From NCBI GenBank assembly GCA_001751075.1, contig MAVP01000005.1:1-40099 (forward strand): a DNA stretch of 40,099 nucleotides, read 5' to 3'. Positions 1 to 8,767 of the stretch are shown here, one piece after another. Under the pieces are notes generated by a model that saw only the letters and a program-made list of their open reading frames with translations, searched no databases and was not told the origin of the DNA. A program made the translations under genes and the position numbers. The DNA comes from Desulfobacterales bacterium S7086C20 (lineage in GTDB: Bacteria > Desulfobacterota > Desulfobacteria > Desulfobacterales > C00003060). Each line of letters begins with the position of its first letter. Within the stretch, counting starts at the first letter, position 1.

Positions 1-1
1 G

Positions 2-109
2 GCTTTAGAGGGACTGTTCTCAATGCTGGGTGAGGAAGAAAAGAAAATCCGACAAGACCCTGTGGCAAGGGTCACGGATCTTCTCAAGGAGGTCTTTGGG
101 AGCAGTTAA
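2..109 (+). CDS. C-terminal end of an unidentified protein, cut by the window edge
   Basis: An open frame runs from the first base of the window to a TAA at 107-109 and encodes 35 residues rich in Glu and Lys, ending LLKEVFGSS. It has no stop before that point and the composition (alternating charged and aliphatic residues, amphipathic-helix-like) looks like the end of a real protein. The family cannot be named from so short a piece. The rest lies upstream of the window. Confidence 0.5.
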   Translation, partial: ALEGLFSMLGEEEKKIRQDPVARVTDLLKEVFGSS

Positions 110-267
110 GATGGAATTCGCCTCATCTTGCATCAATTGTCTCAGAGTCCTTTCCCAGATGACAGGAGGAAATTGTGGATATGTACCTACGATATGCTTT
201 GTTCATGTTTCCGAACTAGGCCAACAGTTAATCTTCCTAAAATCTTGTAAGAGAATCTCAAAGAAAA

Positions 268-418
268 ATGGAACAACTTGACCAGATAGTAAACATCATA
301 TCTCTAACCATGGGTGCTGCCTAAGCTTTGGCGAGGGATCAAGAAGGTCTTTGGATTCATTGGACGTCTGTTCGGAGGCAAGAAGCCGGACTCAGAGATT
401 GTTCCCGAAAAGGAATGA
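268..418 (+). pseudogene. Internally deleted remnant of a DUF4126-like membrane protein
   Basis: The ATG at 268 begins a short frame starting MEQLDQIVNIISLTMGAA that stops at 322-324. This matches my recollection of how DUF4126 proteins begin, where the next residues are usually WASGINLYA. In the +1 frame from 326 to 418 a second piece (starting LWRGIKKVFGFIGRLFGGKK) looks like the basic C-terminal tail of the same sort of membrane protein. Head and tail are thus joined with the middle missing and a frame change. The family assignment rests on memory of the consensus and is only moderately sure. Confidence 0.45.
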
Positions 419-501
419 TACTTTTTGTCTGACTGGAAAAACCTATGGAGTTTCCAGGCAGAGATCTCAATAAAGTTTACTAACAGGAAGGAGGCAATGA
501 G

Positions 502-1311
502 ATGGAAAATTTGGCAGGAAAAATCTGGGAATTGTTAATGATTTACGGACTCAAAGTCATTGCAGCTATTGTTGTTTTTATCGTTGGGCGATGGATAGCC
601 AAGGGTTTGACAAATCTAGTAAAGAAGCTCATGGACAAGAGGGCGGTTGACACTACACTCATCTCCTTCGTAGCAAATATGACCTACATAGCCTTATTGG
701 TATTTGTAGTTCTGGCAGCTCTCGGCCAGCTTGGCATACAAACCACCTCTTTCATCGCAGTGATCGGTGCTGCAGGCCTTGCCGTCGGTCTTGCGCTACA
801 AGGATCGCTGTCAAATTTTGCTGCTGGCTTTCTGATGATCATTTTCCGCCCTTTCAAGGTCGGTGATTTCATTGAAGGTGCAGGAGTTTCCGGCACTGTT
901 GAAACGATTCAGATCTTTACGACCCAGCTAAAGAGCCCAGACAACAAGACTGTGATCATACCAAACGCTAGTCTGACAGCGGGCAACATCACGAACTGGT
1001 CGACCAAGGGGACACGGCGTGTTGATCTTGTAATGGGCATTGGGTATGGGGATGATATTGATAAGGCAAAGAAGATAATGGCAGATGTCCTGGCAAAGGA
1101 CGGACGTATCCTCAAAGAACCTCCTACTACAATCGCCCTTGTAGAGTTGGCAGACAGCAGTGTGAATTTTGTGGTTCGCCCGTGGGTTAAGGCTGACGAC
1201 TATTGGGATGTATATTTCGATACCACTGAGAACATCAAGAAGAGTTTTGATGCCGAAGGTATTAGTATACCCTTTCCACAGCGCGATGTTCATGTTTACA
1301 AACACGAGTAG
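502..1311 (+). CDS. mscS: Small-conductance mechanosensitive channel, MscS family
   Basis: This 269-residue protein has the size and layout of E. coli MscS: three membrane segments within residues 1-100, a pore helix rich in Gly and Ala (GAAGLAVGLALQGSLSNFAAG, around 90-110), then the beta domain with FRPFKVGDFIEG and IPNASL, and a C-terminal alpha/beta domain ending in PFPQRDVHV, the usual end motif. It would open under membrane tension and release solutes on hypo-osmotic shock in the inner membrane. The ATG at 502 follows an AAGGAGG site at 488-494; another ATG at 497 is out of frame. A second MscS paralogue follows about 270 bases downstream, separated by a gene remnant. Confidence 0.95.
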   Translation: MENLAGKIWELLMIYGLKVIAAIVVFIVGRWIAKGLTNLVKKLMDKRAVDTTLISFVANMTYIALLVFVVLAALGQLGIQTTSFIAVIGAAGLAVGLALQGSLSNFAAGFLMIIFRPFKVGDFIEGAGVSGTVETIQIFTTQLKSPDNKTVIIPNASLTAGNITNWSTKGTRRVDLVMGIGYGDDIDKAKKIMADVLAKDGRILKEPPTTIALVELADSSVNFVVRPWVKADDYWDVYFDTTENIKKSFDAEGISIPFPQRDVHVYKHE

Positions 1312-1469
1312 TTACAATTGGAAACATAGAACGCATATTTTCAGACAATACGCTGTGGCAGACGCCAGAAAAGTTGGACCCTTATTCCGTCTATTTAGCC
1401 CGAAGGTCTGACAAAAAATGCGATAACTCTAACCTGATTTTAGATCATCTTAAATGGCTAGAAAGTCAA

Positions 1470-1595
1470 ATGCTTTTTGTTGCGTTGCTGGTTGTTTTTG
1501 CCATGGCCACAGGAGGTTATGCGCAAGAAAAGAAGTGGAGCGACGAAGCGGAGCTTTCCTTTGTCGATACAGGAGGAAAAAGGAATGCAGGATGA
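1470..1595 (+). pseudogene. Truncated start of a DUF481-like outer-membrane protein gene
   Basis: The ATG at 1470 starts a clear signal peptide (hydrophobic core LFVALLVVFAMA, then GGYAQ) followed by KKWSDEAELSFVDTGG, which resembles the first strand of DUF481 (YdiY-like) outer-membrane beta-barrel proteins, where the text normally continues DTGGNT. Here it breaks after DTGG and runs to a stop at 1593-1595, inside the start of the next mscS gene. The rest of the barrel is missing. The break falls at the AGGAGG sequence used as ribosome binding site by the second mscS gene, so a deletion has probably joined the two genes. Family naming is from recollection of the motif. Confidence 0.5.
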
Positions 1596-2433
1596 AATGA
1601 GGGCGGCACAGAAACTGATCAATACTGTTATGGATTTCTTTGTCAATTACAGTTTCCAAGTTGTCGGCGCGATCCTTGTTCTAATCATGGGGGTAATCGT
1701 TGCGAGGATAGTATCTTCGTTCCTTTTGAGGCTTTTTGAAAGGCAGGACTTTGATATTACCCTGTCAAAGTTTATCGCCAGTGCGGTCAAAATCACCATC
1801 CTTGTGTTTGTGATCATTGTTGCCCTTGGCAAATTTGGTATTTCAGTAGCGCCCTTTATTGCCGCACTTGCCGCTATAGCTTTCGGTGCAAGCTTTGCGA
1901 TCCAAGGTCCTCTCTCAAACTATGGAGCAGGCTTGGTGATCATCCTCACCAGGCCATTCGCCGTCGGCAATACCATAACCGTTGCCGGGGTCAGCGGGGT
2001 TGTAGAAGAAATCAACCTGGGCTCGACGAATCTAATCGATGAAGACGGAGTGAAAATCACGATTCCTAATAAGCATGTCGTGGGTGAAGTTTTATTTAAC
2101 TCGCAAGAACATAAGATCATAGAGGGCCTTGTAGGGATCAGCTATGACAGCAATCCGATAGAAGCCATTGGGATTATCCAGGAAACCTTGGACGAGTTTG
2201 AGGAAATTTCTAAAGACCCAGCTCCTCAGGTCGGAATTCAAGAATTCAGCGATTCTTCAGTCAATATTGGTTTCCGTTATTGGGTACCGACCAAAAGATA
2301 TTTTCAGACGCTTTACACTGTCAATCTGTCGGTGTACAGACACTTGAAAGAAGGCAATATTGAAATCCCCTTTCCGCAAAGGGACGTTCATATCGTTTCC
2401 CGTTCCCGGGACGCTTTATCTTCAACTTCCTGA
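1585..2433 (+). CDS. mscS: Second MscS-family mechanosensitive channel
   Basis: The protein has 282 residues from the ATG at 1585, chosen because AGGAGG at 1571-1576 lies 8 bases upstream; the open frame reaches further up (to 1477) but that stretch overlaps the DUF481-like remnant. It has three membrane segments, a pore region AIAFGASFAIQGPLSNYGAG, the beta-domain motif TRPFAVGNTI, IPNKHV, and the end motif PFPQRDVHI. It differs considerably from the upstream copy, so it is a diverged paralogue and not a fresh duplication. It should act as a tension-gated inner-membrane channel. Confidence 0.93.
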   Translation: MQDEMRAAQKLINTVMDFFVNYSFQVVGAILVLIMGVIVARIVSSFLLRLFERQDFDITLSKFIASAVKITILVFVIIVALGKFGISVAPFIAALAAIAFGASFAIQGPLSNYGAGLVIILTRPFAVGNTITVAGVSGVVEEINLGSTNLIDEDGVKITIPNKHVVGEVLFNSQEHKIIEGLVGISYDSNPIEAIGIIQETLDEFEEISKDPAPQVGIQEFSDSSVNIGFRYWVPTKRYFQTLYTVNLSVYRHLKEGNIEIPFPQRDVHIVSRSRDALSSTS

Positions 2434-2500
2434 ATGCGGAGGAGGCATTGTAAAATGCGCTTTGGTGCGCTTTGGGGATGTTCGTCATATTTAAAGTTCC

Positions 2501-2650
2501 ATGCCGAAGAAGTATTCTAATAAGATTAGGGCCTGCTGCACAGATCAAAGACAAAACGTGCATATCATTGACAGCGATTGTCCCTATTATCCCGGACGGC
2601 TGGCGGAACGCCTTGGCGATGAAGTGCTGCAAGAAAGGAAGACTGTGTGA
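2501..2650 (+). pseudogene. Short 49-residue frame, possible remnant cut off before the transposase gene
   Basis: An ATG at 2501 opens a 49-residue frame ending at a TGA at 2648-2650. Its second half (IIDSDCPYYPGRLAERLGDE) has the flavour of the N-terminus of DprA-like SLOG-fold proteins, in which a YP-x-RL-x-x-LGD-like motif occurs. The frame ends immediately before, and in frame with, the GTG start of the Y1 transposase gene. No convincing ribosome binding site is visible. It is either a broken gene start or chance coding. Confidence 0.25.
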
Positions 2651-2653
2651 ATA

Positions 2654-3325
2654 GTGAATAATTTAGACGATATGCCCCAGAAATGCGGGGAATGTGCAAG
2701 AACCAAGGTCTCAAGACCACACGGCAAGTGCTATACTTGTCACGAATTGGACTTTCAGGAATCAGTCCTGTGTGATCTGAACCAGTGCATCCAGGATGAG
2801 GTTGACTTCAAATGTTATGCCTTCCGACCGGCATTAAGGGTAGTCGGCCAGTCAAAAGACGGGCCGACTGATAGTGAGCCGGGCTTTGCGGAAGTTCCCC
2901 CAAAAGGGTCTTTCGAGGAAATTCTCGATTCAGACAAGATCAAATATGAAAGGGCACTGGCTTTACAGAAACTCAAATATGATCCTGACAGCATCATCCT
3001 TCAACTCAAATACCACTTTGTGTGGAATGTTACTCATAGGGCAGCTATTTTTGGGCCTGCAAATGATTTCATCGGGCGTGTCTATGACACTTTCCTGGGA
3101 TGTGGTGAGGCGGTCGGGGGATTTGTAAATCTCCTGTATTTGGCTCCAGATCACGTGCATCTATACGTGGAATCGGATGGGGAGCGTTCTGTGGAAGACA
3201 TGGTTCACGATATTAAGGGGTTTTCAGCCAAGGCCATATTGGAAGATTTTCCCTCTTTACGAGAGCAACTCAGTGGAGAAGTGGGTCTCTGGGACGAAGC
3301 ATATTTTGTTGAGACAGTGGGGTAA
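2654..3325 (+). mobile_element. tnpA: Y1 HUH transposase (IS200-like/RAYT-like) with Cys-rich N-terminus
   Basis: The gene encodes 223 residues from a GTG at 2654; an internal ATG at 2672 is possible. Residues 120-223 match the Y1 transposase fold: YHFVWNVTHR, the HUH motif within APDHVHLYVES (H167, H169), DIKGFSAKAI, and the catalytic-Tyr segment LWDEAYFVETVG (Y217). Such enzymes cut and join single-stranded DNA at hairpins. Residues 11-60 carry seven Cys (including CGEC, CYTC) and may bind zinc or DNA. The protein stops right after ETVG, where relatives normally have another helix; a neighbouring frame stays open to 3361, so the C-terminus may be frameshifted. No terminal inverted repeats are seen, fitting a RAYT-like solitary enzyme as well as an IS200 copy. 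Confidence 0.8.
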
Positions 3326-3358
3326 AGTCGAAAGGGTTGGTGTTGTGATGATTGATCT

Positions 3359-4765
3359 TTAAACGCCCGGCAGGTCCTTTAGGATTCGTCGAATCTCCTC
3401 TTGTTTTGCCGGATCTCTTGCAAACAGCTTTAGGGCACGCTTAAGATGGAACCTTGCCGTTTTGGCAGGCCCTTTTTCCTTGTAATAGATACCCAGATTG
3501 TAATGGGCCTCAGCGAGCTTTCCTTGCTTCCCCAGAGTCTCCCCAAGATAGTATCTTCCCGGCAAGTAGTCAGGTGTTTCTTTCAATAATAGTCTAAAGG
3601 TTTCGACGGCATCTGTGAGATCACCTGTTTCCATCTGCGCCCTGCCCAAAAGGAAACGACCTTCAGGATCCTTGGAGTTGAAGGCAAGGGCGCCTCTCAA
3701 GGCCTTTAGGGCTTTAGCGTGATTGCCCATGCTAAAATAGGTCTTACCAAGATCCCGAAGGATATCTGCATCCAGAGGACGCAGTTCGACGGCTTTCTTC
3801 AGCTTTTCTTCAGCTTCTTGCCTTTTGCCTTCCCGAAAAAGGACCAACCCCTTGCCATAATATCCCATGGCATCCTTTTTGTTTTTTCTCAGTGCGGCGT
3901 CAAAGATATTGTGGGCTATGGCACTATCTCCATAAAGTGCTATCAGTTTTGTTCGTACCTTGTTGAAATCAGGCAGTCCGGAGGGCTTGTCTGAACCGGC
4001 TGGTTCCGGATGAATTTGCATCCACGTATCGAGATACATCATTCGGGCCTCGACAGCAGGATGGGTGCTCATGTACGAAGGGATCTGTTTTGACCCGAAC
4101 CATTGTTTTTTCCGGATCTTTTCCAAGACCTTCAGCAACCCTTCACCATTATAACCGGCCTCTCTTAGATATTTGAGTCCAATCTGATCGGCCTCCATCT
4201 CATGTTCACGGCTGTATTTAAGAGAAAGTGACTGGCCCGCTGCGATAGAAGTGGTGGTAATAGCACTTGCTGTTGCAGAGCTGCCACCAAGGAAAACCCC
4301 TGCAAGCACCCCAGCTAAGGTAGCCAACCCAATCTTTTTGGATTGTTCTATCTGTTTGGAAATATGACGACAAAGAACGTGACTAATCTCGTGCGCCAAG
4401 ATGCCAGCCAATTCATCCTCGCTTTCCATAGCGGCAACTAAACCGCTATAGATGAAGATATGACCTCCAGGGCCGGCAAAGGCATTGTAAACGTCTTCTT
4501 TGACCACATAGAACTCAAAGCCAAAAGGCGGTGAGGGATATTGGTTTACAATATGTTGCCCTACTCTTTCCACGTAATTGGCAATAAATGGGTCATCAAT
4601 AAAAGTGAAACGTTTCTTGACATAGGCCATGAATTTTTCGCCCAGCTCACGCTCTTCCGTGGTGGTCAGGTTTGCATGAGAGGCCACAGCCAAATTCGTT
4701 GGTGGAACAAGGCAAATAACGATTGTGATAAGGAGTGCAAAAAAGCTGGTCTTGATCTTACGCAT
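3359..4765 (-). CDS. Periplasmic M48 metalloprotease with TPR tail (BepA/YfgC-like)
   Basis: This 468-residue protein begins with a signal peptide (about residues 1-29). The M48 peptidase domain spans about 33-250 and has the zinc motif HEISH (125-129) and the third ligand in EHEMEAD (E191). The segment between them is Gly/Ala-rich and may insert in the membrane, as in other M48 proteins. Residues about 270-440 form tandem TPR repeats. This architecture is that of BepA/YfgC, a periplasmic protease and chaperone that checks outer-membrane protein assembly. The start is supported by GGAGGA about 13 bases upstream. The gene converges on the transposase and diverges from parA. Confidence 0.9.
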   Translation of the reverse strand: MRKIKTSFFALLITIVICLVPPTNLAVASHANLTTTEERELGEKFMAYVKKRFTFIDDPFIANYVERVGQHIVNQYPSPPFGFEFYVVKEDVYNAFAGPGGHIFIYSGLVAAMESEDELAGILAHEISHVLCRHISKQIEQSKKIGLATLAGVLAGVFLGGSSATASAITTTSIAAGQSLSLKYSREHEMEADQIGLKYLREAGYNGEGLLKVLEKIRKKQWFGSKQIPSYMSTHPAVEARMMYLDTWMQIHPEPAGSDKPSGLPDFNKVRTKLIALYGDSAIAHNIFDAALRKNKKDAMGYYGKGLVLFREGKRQEAEEKLKKAVELRPLDADILRDLGKTYFSMGNHAKALKALRGALAFNSKDPEGRFLLGRAQMETGDLTDAVETFRLLLKETPDYLPGRYYLGETLGKQGKLAEAHYNLGIYYKEKGPAKTARFHLKRALKLFARDPAKQEEIRRILKDLPGV

Positions 4766-4917
4766 GACAGACCTAGGTCCTCCAAGAGAAAAAAATTACC
4801 TGATACAACAACATAATAGTGCTTCTGTGGAAAGTCAATGAAGCGGTACGTTTTTAAAGCCCTTGCGGCAAGTCATAATGGGTTTGCAAGAAAGGGGTTT
4901 TGTGGTAATAAGTCCCT

Positions 4918-5694
4918 GTGAGCTGGATTATTTGTATTGCAAATCAAAAAGGGGGGGTGGGAAAGACCACCACGGCGGTAAACCTTGCTGCTTCTCTGGC
5001 TGTAGCCGAACAAAAGACCCTCCTTGTGGATTGTGATCCCCAGGGAAATGCCACTACCGGCATCGGCATAAATAAGCTTGAGCTTTCCAATACGCTCTAT
5101 CAAGGTTTGATTCAGCATGCCTTGGCAAAAGATCTCATCTTGGATACGGAACTCGATTACTTGAAAATCCTTCCCTCCTTTACCGACCTTATTGGGGCTG
5201 AAGTGGAATTGATTGGCAAAAAAGGAAGGGAAATACTCCTCAAGAATCTGCTGGAACCAATTGCGCAAGATTATACCTATATTCTGCTTGACTGTCCTCC
5301 TTCCCTGGGCCTTCTTACCGTAAACGCCCTGACTGCAGCTCACAGTCTTTTGGTTCCACTGCAGTGCGAGTTTTTTGCCATGGAGGGTTTGAGCCAACTC
5401 CTTGAAACCTATAAACGTGTTAGGAGACACTTAAATCCAGGACTCCGTATTGAAGGGGTGTTGCTTACCATGTTTGACAAGCGTAACAATCTTTCACATC
5501 AGGTAGCGGAAGAAGCAGAAAAGTATCTTAAGAACCTGGTTTTTGACGCACGCATTCCCAGAAATGTGCGCTTGGGAGAAGCCCCTAGTTTCGGAAAACC
5601 CATACTCCTCTACGACATTACGTCCAGGGGAGCCCAAAGCTATCTTGCGCTGGCGAAAGAAATCATGAACGACAGGAGAAAAGGCAATGCCTAG
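4918..5694 (+). CDS. parA: Chromosome-partitioning ATPase ParA (Soj type)
   Basis: The protein has 258 residues from a GTG start at 4918. It carries the deviant Walker A motif KGGVGKTT (11-18), a DCDPQGNAT switch motif, and LLDCPPSLG as Walker B. It lacks an N-terminal DNA-binding extension, as in chromosomal Soj proteins. It would bind DNA non-specifically with ATP and move ParB-bound origin regions. It overlaps parB by 8 bases, so the two are translationally coupled. The ribosome binding site is poor: the nearest purine-rich stretch (AAAGGGG, about 4890) is too far away, but the start is fixed by alignment to the family. Confidence 0.95.
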   Translation: MSWIICIANQKGGVGKTTTAVNLAASLAVAEQKTLLVDCDPQGNATTGIGINKLELSNTLYQGLIQHALAKDLILDTELDYLKILPSFTDLIGAEVELIGKKGREILLKNLLEPIAQDYTYILLDCPPSLGLLTVNALTAAHSLLVPLQCEFFAMEGLSQLLETYKRVRRHLNPGLRIEGVLLTMFDKRNNLSHQVAEEAEKYLKNLVFDARIPRNVRLGEAPSFGKPILLYDITSRGAQSYLALAKEIMNDRRKGNA

Positions 5695-6547
5695 GAAACA
5701 GGTGCTGGGCCGAGGGCTTGATGTACTCATACCAGGCGTGGACTCATCCCAGTTTGGCCCGAGCGATTTTTTTTACTGTGATATTGACACTATAAGAGCA
5801 AATCCGTATCAGCCTAGACGTACTTTTACAAAACAAGAGCTTAAGGCCCTGTCAGACTCCATAAAAGCAAATGGGGTTATTCAACCCCTTGTTGTGCGAT
5901 CGGTTTCCGGCGGCTATGAGTTGATCGTTGGAGAGCGACGATGGCGATCGTGCCGCATGGCGGGACTCAAGCGGGTTCCGGTGGTTGTAAGGGATGTATC
6001 TGGAAGTGAAATGCTTGAAATGGCCCTGATAGAAAATATACACCGGGAAGATCTCAACCCGTTGGAAAAGGCCGAAGCATATTACCGCCTTATGGACGAA
6101 TTTGGTTTGACCCAGGAAAAGGTGGCAAAGCGTGTAGGCCAAAATCGTTCTACGGTTGCCAATTTCTTGAGACTTAGAAGTCTACCCGGAGAAATCAGGG
6201 ATGACATAGTTAACAACACTTTGAGCATGGGCCACGCAAGGGCATTATTGGGAGCTGAAACACCGACCCAGCAAAAGGCGGCATGGCGCCGGATAGTCTC
6301 AAAAAATCTTTCCGTACGCGCTGCTGAGACTTTTATAAAAAAGCTCAAAACAGGAGAAAGTGGAAAGCATCGATCTAGGGCCCCATCATCTGAAGACGTT
6401 TACCTTCAGAGTGTGGCAGACGATCTGACCCAACTTTTCGCCACGAAGGTGCGCATTGTACGACGGGGCAAGAAAGGGCGGCTTGAAATCGAGTTTTACG
6501 GCAATGAAGACTTGGACCGGCTCGTTTCCCGCTTAAAGGCCTCATAG
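5687..6547 (+). CDS. parB: Chromosome-partitioning protein ParB (Spo0J family)
   Basis: This 286-residue protein has the ParB/Srx N-terminal domain with NPYQPR (about 38-43), [12 protein letters not shown] (CTP-binding box C2) and [14 protein letters not shown] (box C3), then a helix-turn-helix ([23 protein letters not shown], about 140-163) and a short C-terminal dimerisation region. It binds parS and, with CTP, clamps and slides on DNA. The ATG at 5687 follows AGGAGAAAAGG inside the end of parA. No parS-like palindrome was found by eye in this window. The stop is followed by palindromic repeat A. Confidence 0.95.
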   Translation: MPRKQVLGRGLDVLIPGVDSSQFGPSDFFYCDIDTIRANPYQPRRTFTKQELKALSDSIKANGVIQPLVVRSVSGGYELIVGERRWRSCRMAGLKRVPVVVRDVSGSEMLEMALIENIHREDLNPLEKAEAYYRLMDEFGLTQEKVAKRVGQNRSTVANFLRLRSLPGEIRDDIVNNTLSMGHARALLGAETPTQQKAAWRRIVSKNLSVRAAETFIKKLKTGESGKHRSRAPSSEDVYLQSVADDLTQLFATKVRIVRRGKKGRLEIEFYGNEDLDRLVSRLKAS

Positions 6548-6567
6548 TGCCTCTTTATAATAAAATT

Positions 6568-6768
6568 GACGGTCTCGTAAAAAGTCCAAGTTAGCGCTAC
6601 GCTTCACTGCGTGTCTGCGTTGCGCTGCATTTCGCAATCATTCAACGTACGATAAGTACGCCTCATGATTACAAAATAGCGCCACTGAAGTGGCTTGAGG
6701 ACAGTATGCACGCCTTGAATTTGAACTTTTTACAAAACCGTCTAAATCTGACTTTTTACGATTTCATC
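6568..6768. repeat. Palindromic intergenic repeat A (TCGTAAAAAGTC family)
   Basis: The left end at 6568-6587 (GACGGTCTCGTAAAAAGTCC) is mirrored by 6723-6742 (GAACTTTTTACAAAACCGTC). A further copy of the right end lies just outside at 6750-6768 (GACTTTTTACGATTTCATC). The interior has sub-palindromes, and 6645-6666 is identical to 27298-27319 in repeat C. It fills the gap between parB and the NYN gene and encodes nothing. It looks like a MITE or other non-autonomous palindromic element. Confidence 0.8.
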
Positions 6769-6793
6769 AAAATCCTGGAACGGTTTTATCCTC

Positions 6794-7324
6794 ATGTCCG
6801 TTCATATCATAATAGACGGTTATAACCTTATCCGGCAATCCGGCGCGTTAAGCGCTATCGAACAAGACAGCCTCGAAGAGGGGCGTGAAGCTCTTGTGGA
6901 ATGTCTTGTTTCTTATAAAAGGCTCAAACATTATCCCATTACTGTGGTGTTTGATGGTGCAGAGGCTACTAGTAACCTGGGGACAAACAGGAGTCATCAT
7001 AAGGGGGTCAATATTATCTTTTCCAGGCCAGGTGAATTAGCTGATAGTGTAATCAAGCGCTTGGTAGTGCCGGAAGGTGAACGAGCCTTGGTGGTAACTT
7101 CTGATAATGACGTTGCTGATTTTGCGCAAACACATGGAGCAGCCACCATAAGATCTGAGGAATTTGAAGAAAGGATGAAAATGGCCTCGTTGTTGGTTTC
7201 ACCTCTTTGTGACCCTGGTGAAGAGGAGTCCGTAGGCTGGAAACCTACCACGAAGAAAAAAGGGCCATCCCGCCGTCGGTCAAAACGAGAGCGAAAAAAC
7301 AGGGTAAAAATAAGAAAGTTGTAA
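6794..7324 (+). CDS. YacP-like NYN-domain protein, predicted RNA endonuclease
   Basis: This 176-residue protein has the NYN/PIN-like fold of the YacP (Rae1) family: IIIDGYNLI at the N-terminus with the first acidic residue, VVFDGAE around 52-58, and VVTSDNDVADFA around 99-110, which supply the metal-binding aspartates. The C-terminal 30 residues are strongly basic (KKKGPSRRRSKRERKNRVK), suggesting RNA contact. In Bacillus the family member cuts mRNA on the ribosome; the substrate here is unknown. The ribosome binding site is weak. It converges on the DUF4124 gene across a short gap holding two perfect palindromes. Confidence 0.85.
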   Translation: MSVHIIIDGYNLIRQSGALSAIEQDSLEEGREALVECLVSYKRLKHYPITVVFDGAEATSNLGTNRSHHKGVNIIFSRPGELADSVIKRLVVPEGERALVVTSDNDVADFAQTHGAATIRSEEFEERMKMASLLVSPLCDPGEEESVGWKPTTKKKGPSRRRSKRERKNRVKIRKL

Positions 7325-7325
7325 A

Positions 7326-7357
7326 GTCAAAATTTTGACAGCTTATTCTTGCGCAAG
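7326..7357. terminator. Pair of short palindromes between converging genes
   Basis: GTCAAAATTTTGAC at 7326-7339 and CTTGCGCAAG at 7348-7357 are perfect palindromes in the 36-base gap between two converging genes. Both are short and neither has a clean U run, so terminator function is only a guess from position. Confidence 0.3.
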
Positions 7358-7360
7358 CCC

Positions 7361-7909
7361 TTACTCCACTCTGGAAGACTGGATCTTCTCTACCCTTGTA
7401 TTATGTGCTTCTACTGCCTTGTTGTAGGCCTGCCTTTTCCCCTCATAATCTTTAATACGTAGATTAAAATCTGCTATCTTTTCAGCGAGTTTTTTTCGTA
7501 CTGCGGGGGTCAAACGTACCTTTGCCGCTTTATCCAGCTCTTGTCTTTCTTCCATCAGGGCCTCATATTCTTGTTGTAACTTTTCTCCCTTCTTCTCAAG
7601 TTCCTCTCCCTCAAGCTCCTTTTCATCTTTCTCAGTCAAGCCATCCTTTTCAACGGTAACGACTTCGGCCCCTTGTTTTGTCTTTTTGCTGGTTGGCTCT
7701 TGTTGTTCTTCTGCTTTTTCCTTAGGTGTCAATTCATGGGAGACTTCCTCATATTCCTTGATTTGCGGCCGTTGGCCATCAGGGACATTTGCCAGGTTAT
7801 CTGTAAAACGTACCTTTCCGTTTTCATCCACATACTTGTAAAACTCGGCCAAACTCAATGCTGGAACGCCTACTATTACTAATACAACAATCCATTTCAT
7901 AATTTTCAT
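7361..7909 (-). CDS. Secreted DUF4124 protein with long coiled coil
   Basis: The protein has 182 residues from the ATG at 7909, preferred over an upstream in-frame ATG (7930) because it leaves a normal signal peptide (MKIMKWIVVLVIVGVPALSLA) and has a G-rich stretch just upstream. Residues about 22-50 match DUF4124: EFYKYVDENGKVRFTDNLANVP. The rest is a highly charged helical region of Glu, Lys and Gln, likely coiled coil. Such proteins are periplasmic or envelope associated in many Gram-negative bacteria; no activity is known. It stands alone, upstream of repeat B. Confidence 0.8.
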   Translation of the reverse strand: MKIMKWIVVLVIVGVPALSLAEFYKYVDENGKVRFTDNLANVPDGQRPQIKEYEEVSHELTPKEKAEEQQEPTSKKTKQGAEVVTVEKDGLTEKDEKELEGEELEKKGEKLQQEYEALMEERQELDKAAKVRLTPAVRKKLAEKIADFNLRIKDYEGKRQAYNKAVEAHNTRVEKIQSSRVE

Positions 7910-7931
7910 TTCTTCAACCCCCGGCAACAAA

Positions 7932-8170
7932 GATGGATTCGTAAAAAGTCAATTTTGTTCGTTCCGTAAGCATTTTGGGCGCAGTCGCTATGTTCAGTTA
8001 AAATGCTAACACATAGTGTGGTGTTTTCAAGCCGACAGGCGCAACCTTTGCGCTTAACTCGGGCTAACGCCCTTAAACAGTTAGCATTTTTTAACGCTGA
8101 ACATGTCGATTGCTTTTTTTCCCAAAATGCTCAATGTCTCTCACAAACGACTTTTTACGAGTGTGTCAAC
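7932..8170. repeat. Palindromic intergenic repeat B (TCGTAAAAAGTC family)
   Basis: The ends are mirrored: GATTCGTAAAAAGTC at 7936-7950 against GACTTTTTACGAGT at 8149-8162. Inside, the segment around 7968-8012 (ATTTTGGGCGCAGTCGC, then TTCAGTTAAAATGCTAAC) pairs imperfectly with 8079-8130. A segment at 8056-8082 is shared with repeat D at 28661-28687 with one difference. The whole 240 bases could fold into one long imperfect hairpin. No coding function is seen. Confidence 0.8.
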
Positions 8171-8182
8171 AAAGAAGTTTTG

Positions 8183-8764
8183 TTAAAAAATATACTTGAT
8201 TACAACAAAACCCAGAATCAATAATATCACAAATAATACGGCCAATATATTGAAACGCCTTTCAATAAACGATTGTATCTTTGAGCCGAACATGTATATA
8301 AGTCCGCCTACGACAAAAAATCTTGCGGACCTTGAAACCGCGGAGGCAATGAGAAATACCATAAAATTGATGTGGAAAGCACCGGCCGTGATGGTAAACA
8401 CCTTGTAAGGAATTGGGGTGAGTCCGGCAATGCCAACTGCCCAGGCATCATAGGTCTTGTAGAGTTGTTGTATATATTCATATTTGTCATGCAAACCGTA
8501 AAACCGGATAATCGCCTCTCCTATGCTCACCATGAATTGCCACCCAATGAAATAGCCCAAGCATCCCCCCAATACAGAACCAACAGAACAGACCATGGCG
8601 TATTTGAAAGATCTTGTCGGGACAGCAACACATACGGCAATTAAGAGGACATCGGGAGGAATCGGGAAAAAGGAAGATTCACAGAAGGCCAAAATGAACA
8701 GTGCCCAGGTCCCATAAGGCGTTTTGGCCCAGTGAAGGACCCAGTCGTAAAGCCTTCTTAGCAC
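8183..8764 (-). CDS. YqaA/DedA-family inner-membrane protein (VTT domain)
   Basis: This 193-residue protein has four or five hydrophobic segments and the VTT/SNARE-associated pattern: a re-entrant stretch with FILAFCESSFFPIPPDVLL near residues 22-41, GSVLGGCLGYFIGW around 60-75, and GLTPIPYKVFTITAG around 112-126. DedA-type proteins move or flip lipids and influence membrane potential; the YqaA branch has no defined substrate. It starts with GTG at 8764, three bases after the pcm stop, and uses a GGAGGA site inside the end of pcm. It is the last gene of the nitroreductase-pcm-yqaA operon. Confidence 0.85.
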   Translation of the reverse strand: MLRRLYDWVLHWAKTPYGTWALFILAFCESSFFPIPPDVLLIAVCVAVPTRSFKYAMVCSVGSVLGGCLGYFIGWQFMVSIGEAIIRFYGLHDKYEYIQQLYKTYDAWAVGIAGLTPIPYKVFTITAGAFHINFMVFLIASAVSRSARFFVVGGLIYMFGSKIQSFIERRFNILAVLFVILLILGFVVIKYIF

Positions 8765-8767
8765 GGG

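Noticed and set aside
2648-2656. UGA joining the 49-residue frame in phase with the transposase gene, considered as a Sec read-through fusion.
   Set aside because: No Cys column is known there, no SECIS-like hairpin follows, and an in-phase join occurs by chance one time in three.
3150-3165. CACGTG core near 3154, considered as a parS site for the ParAB system.
   Set aside because: The flanks do not resemble the TGTTTCACGTGAAACA consensus, and it lies within the transposase coding sequence.
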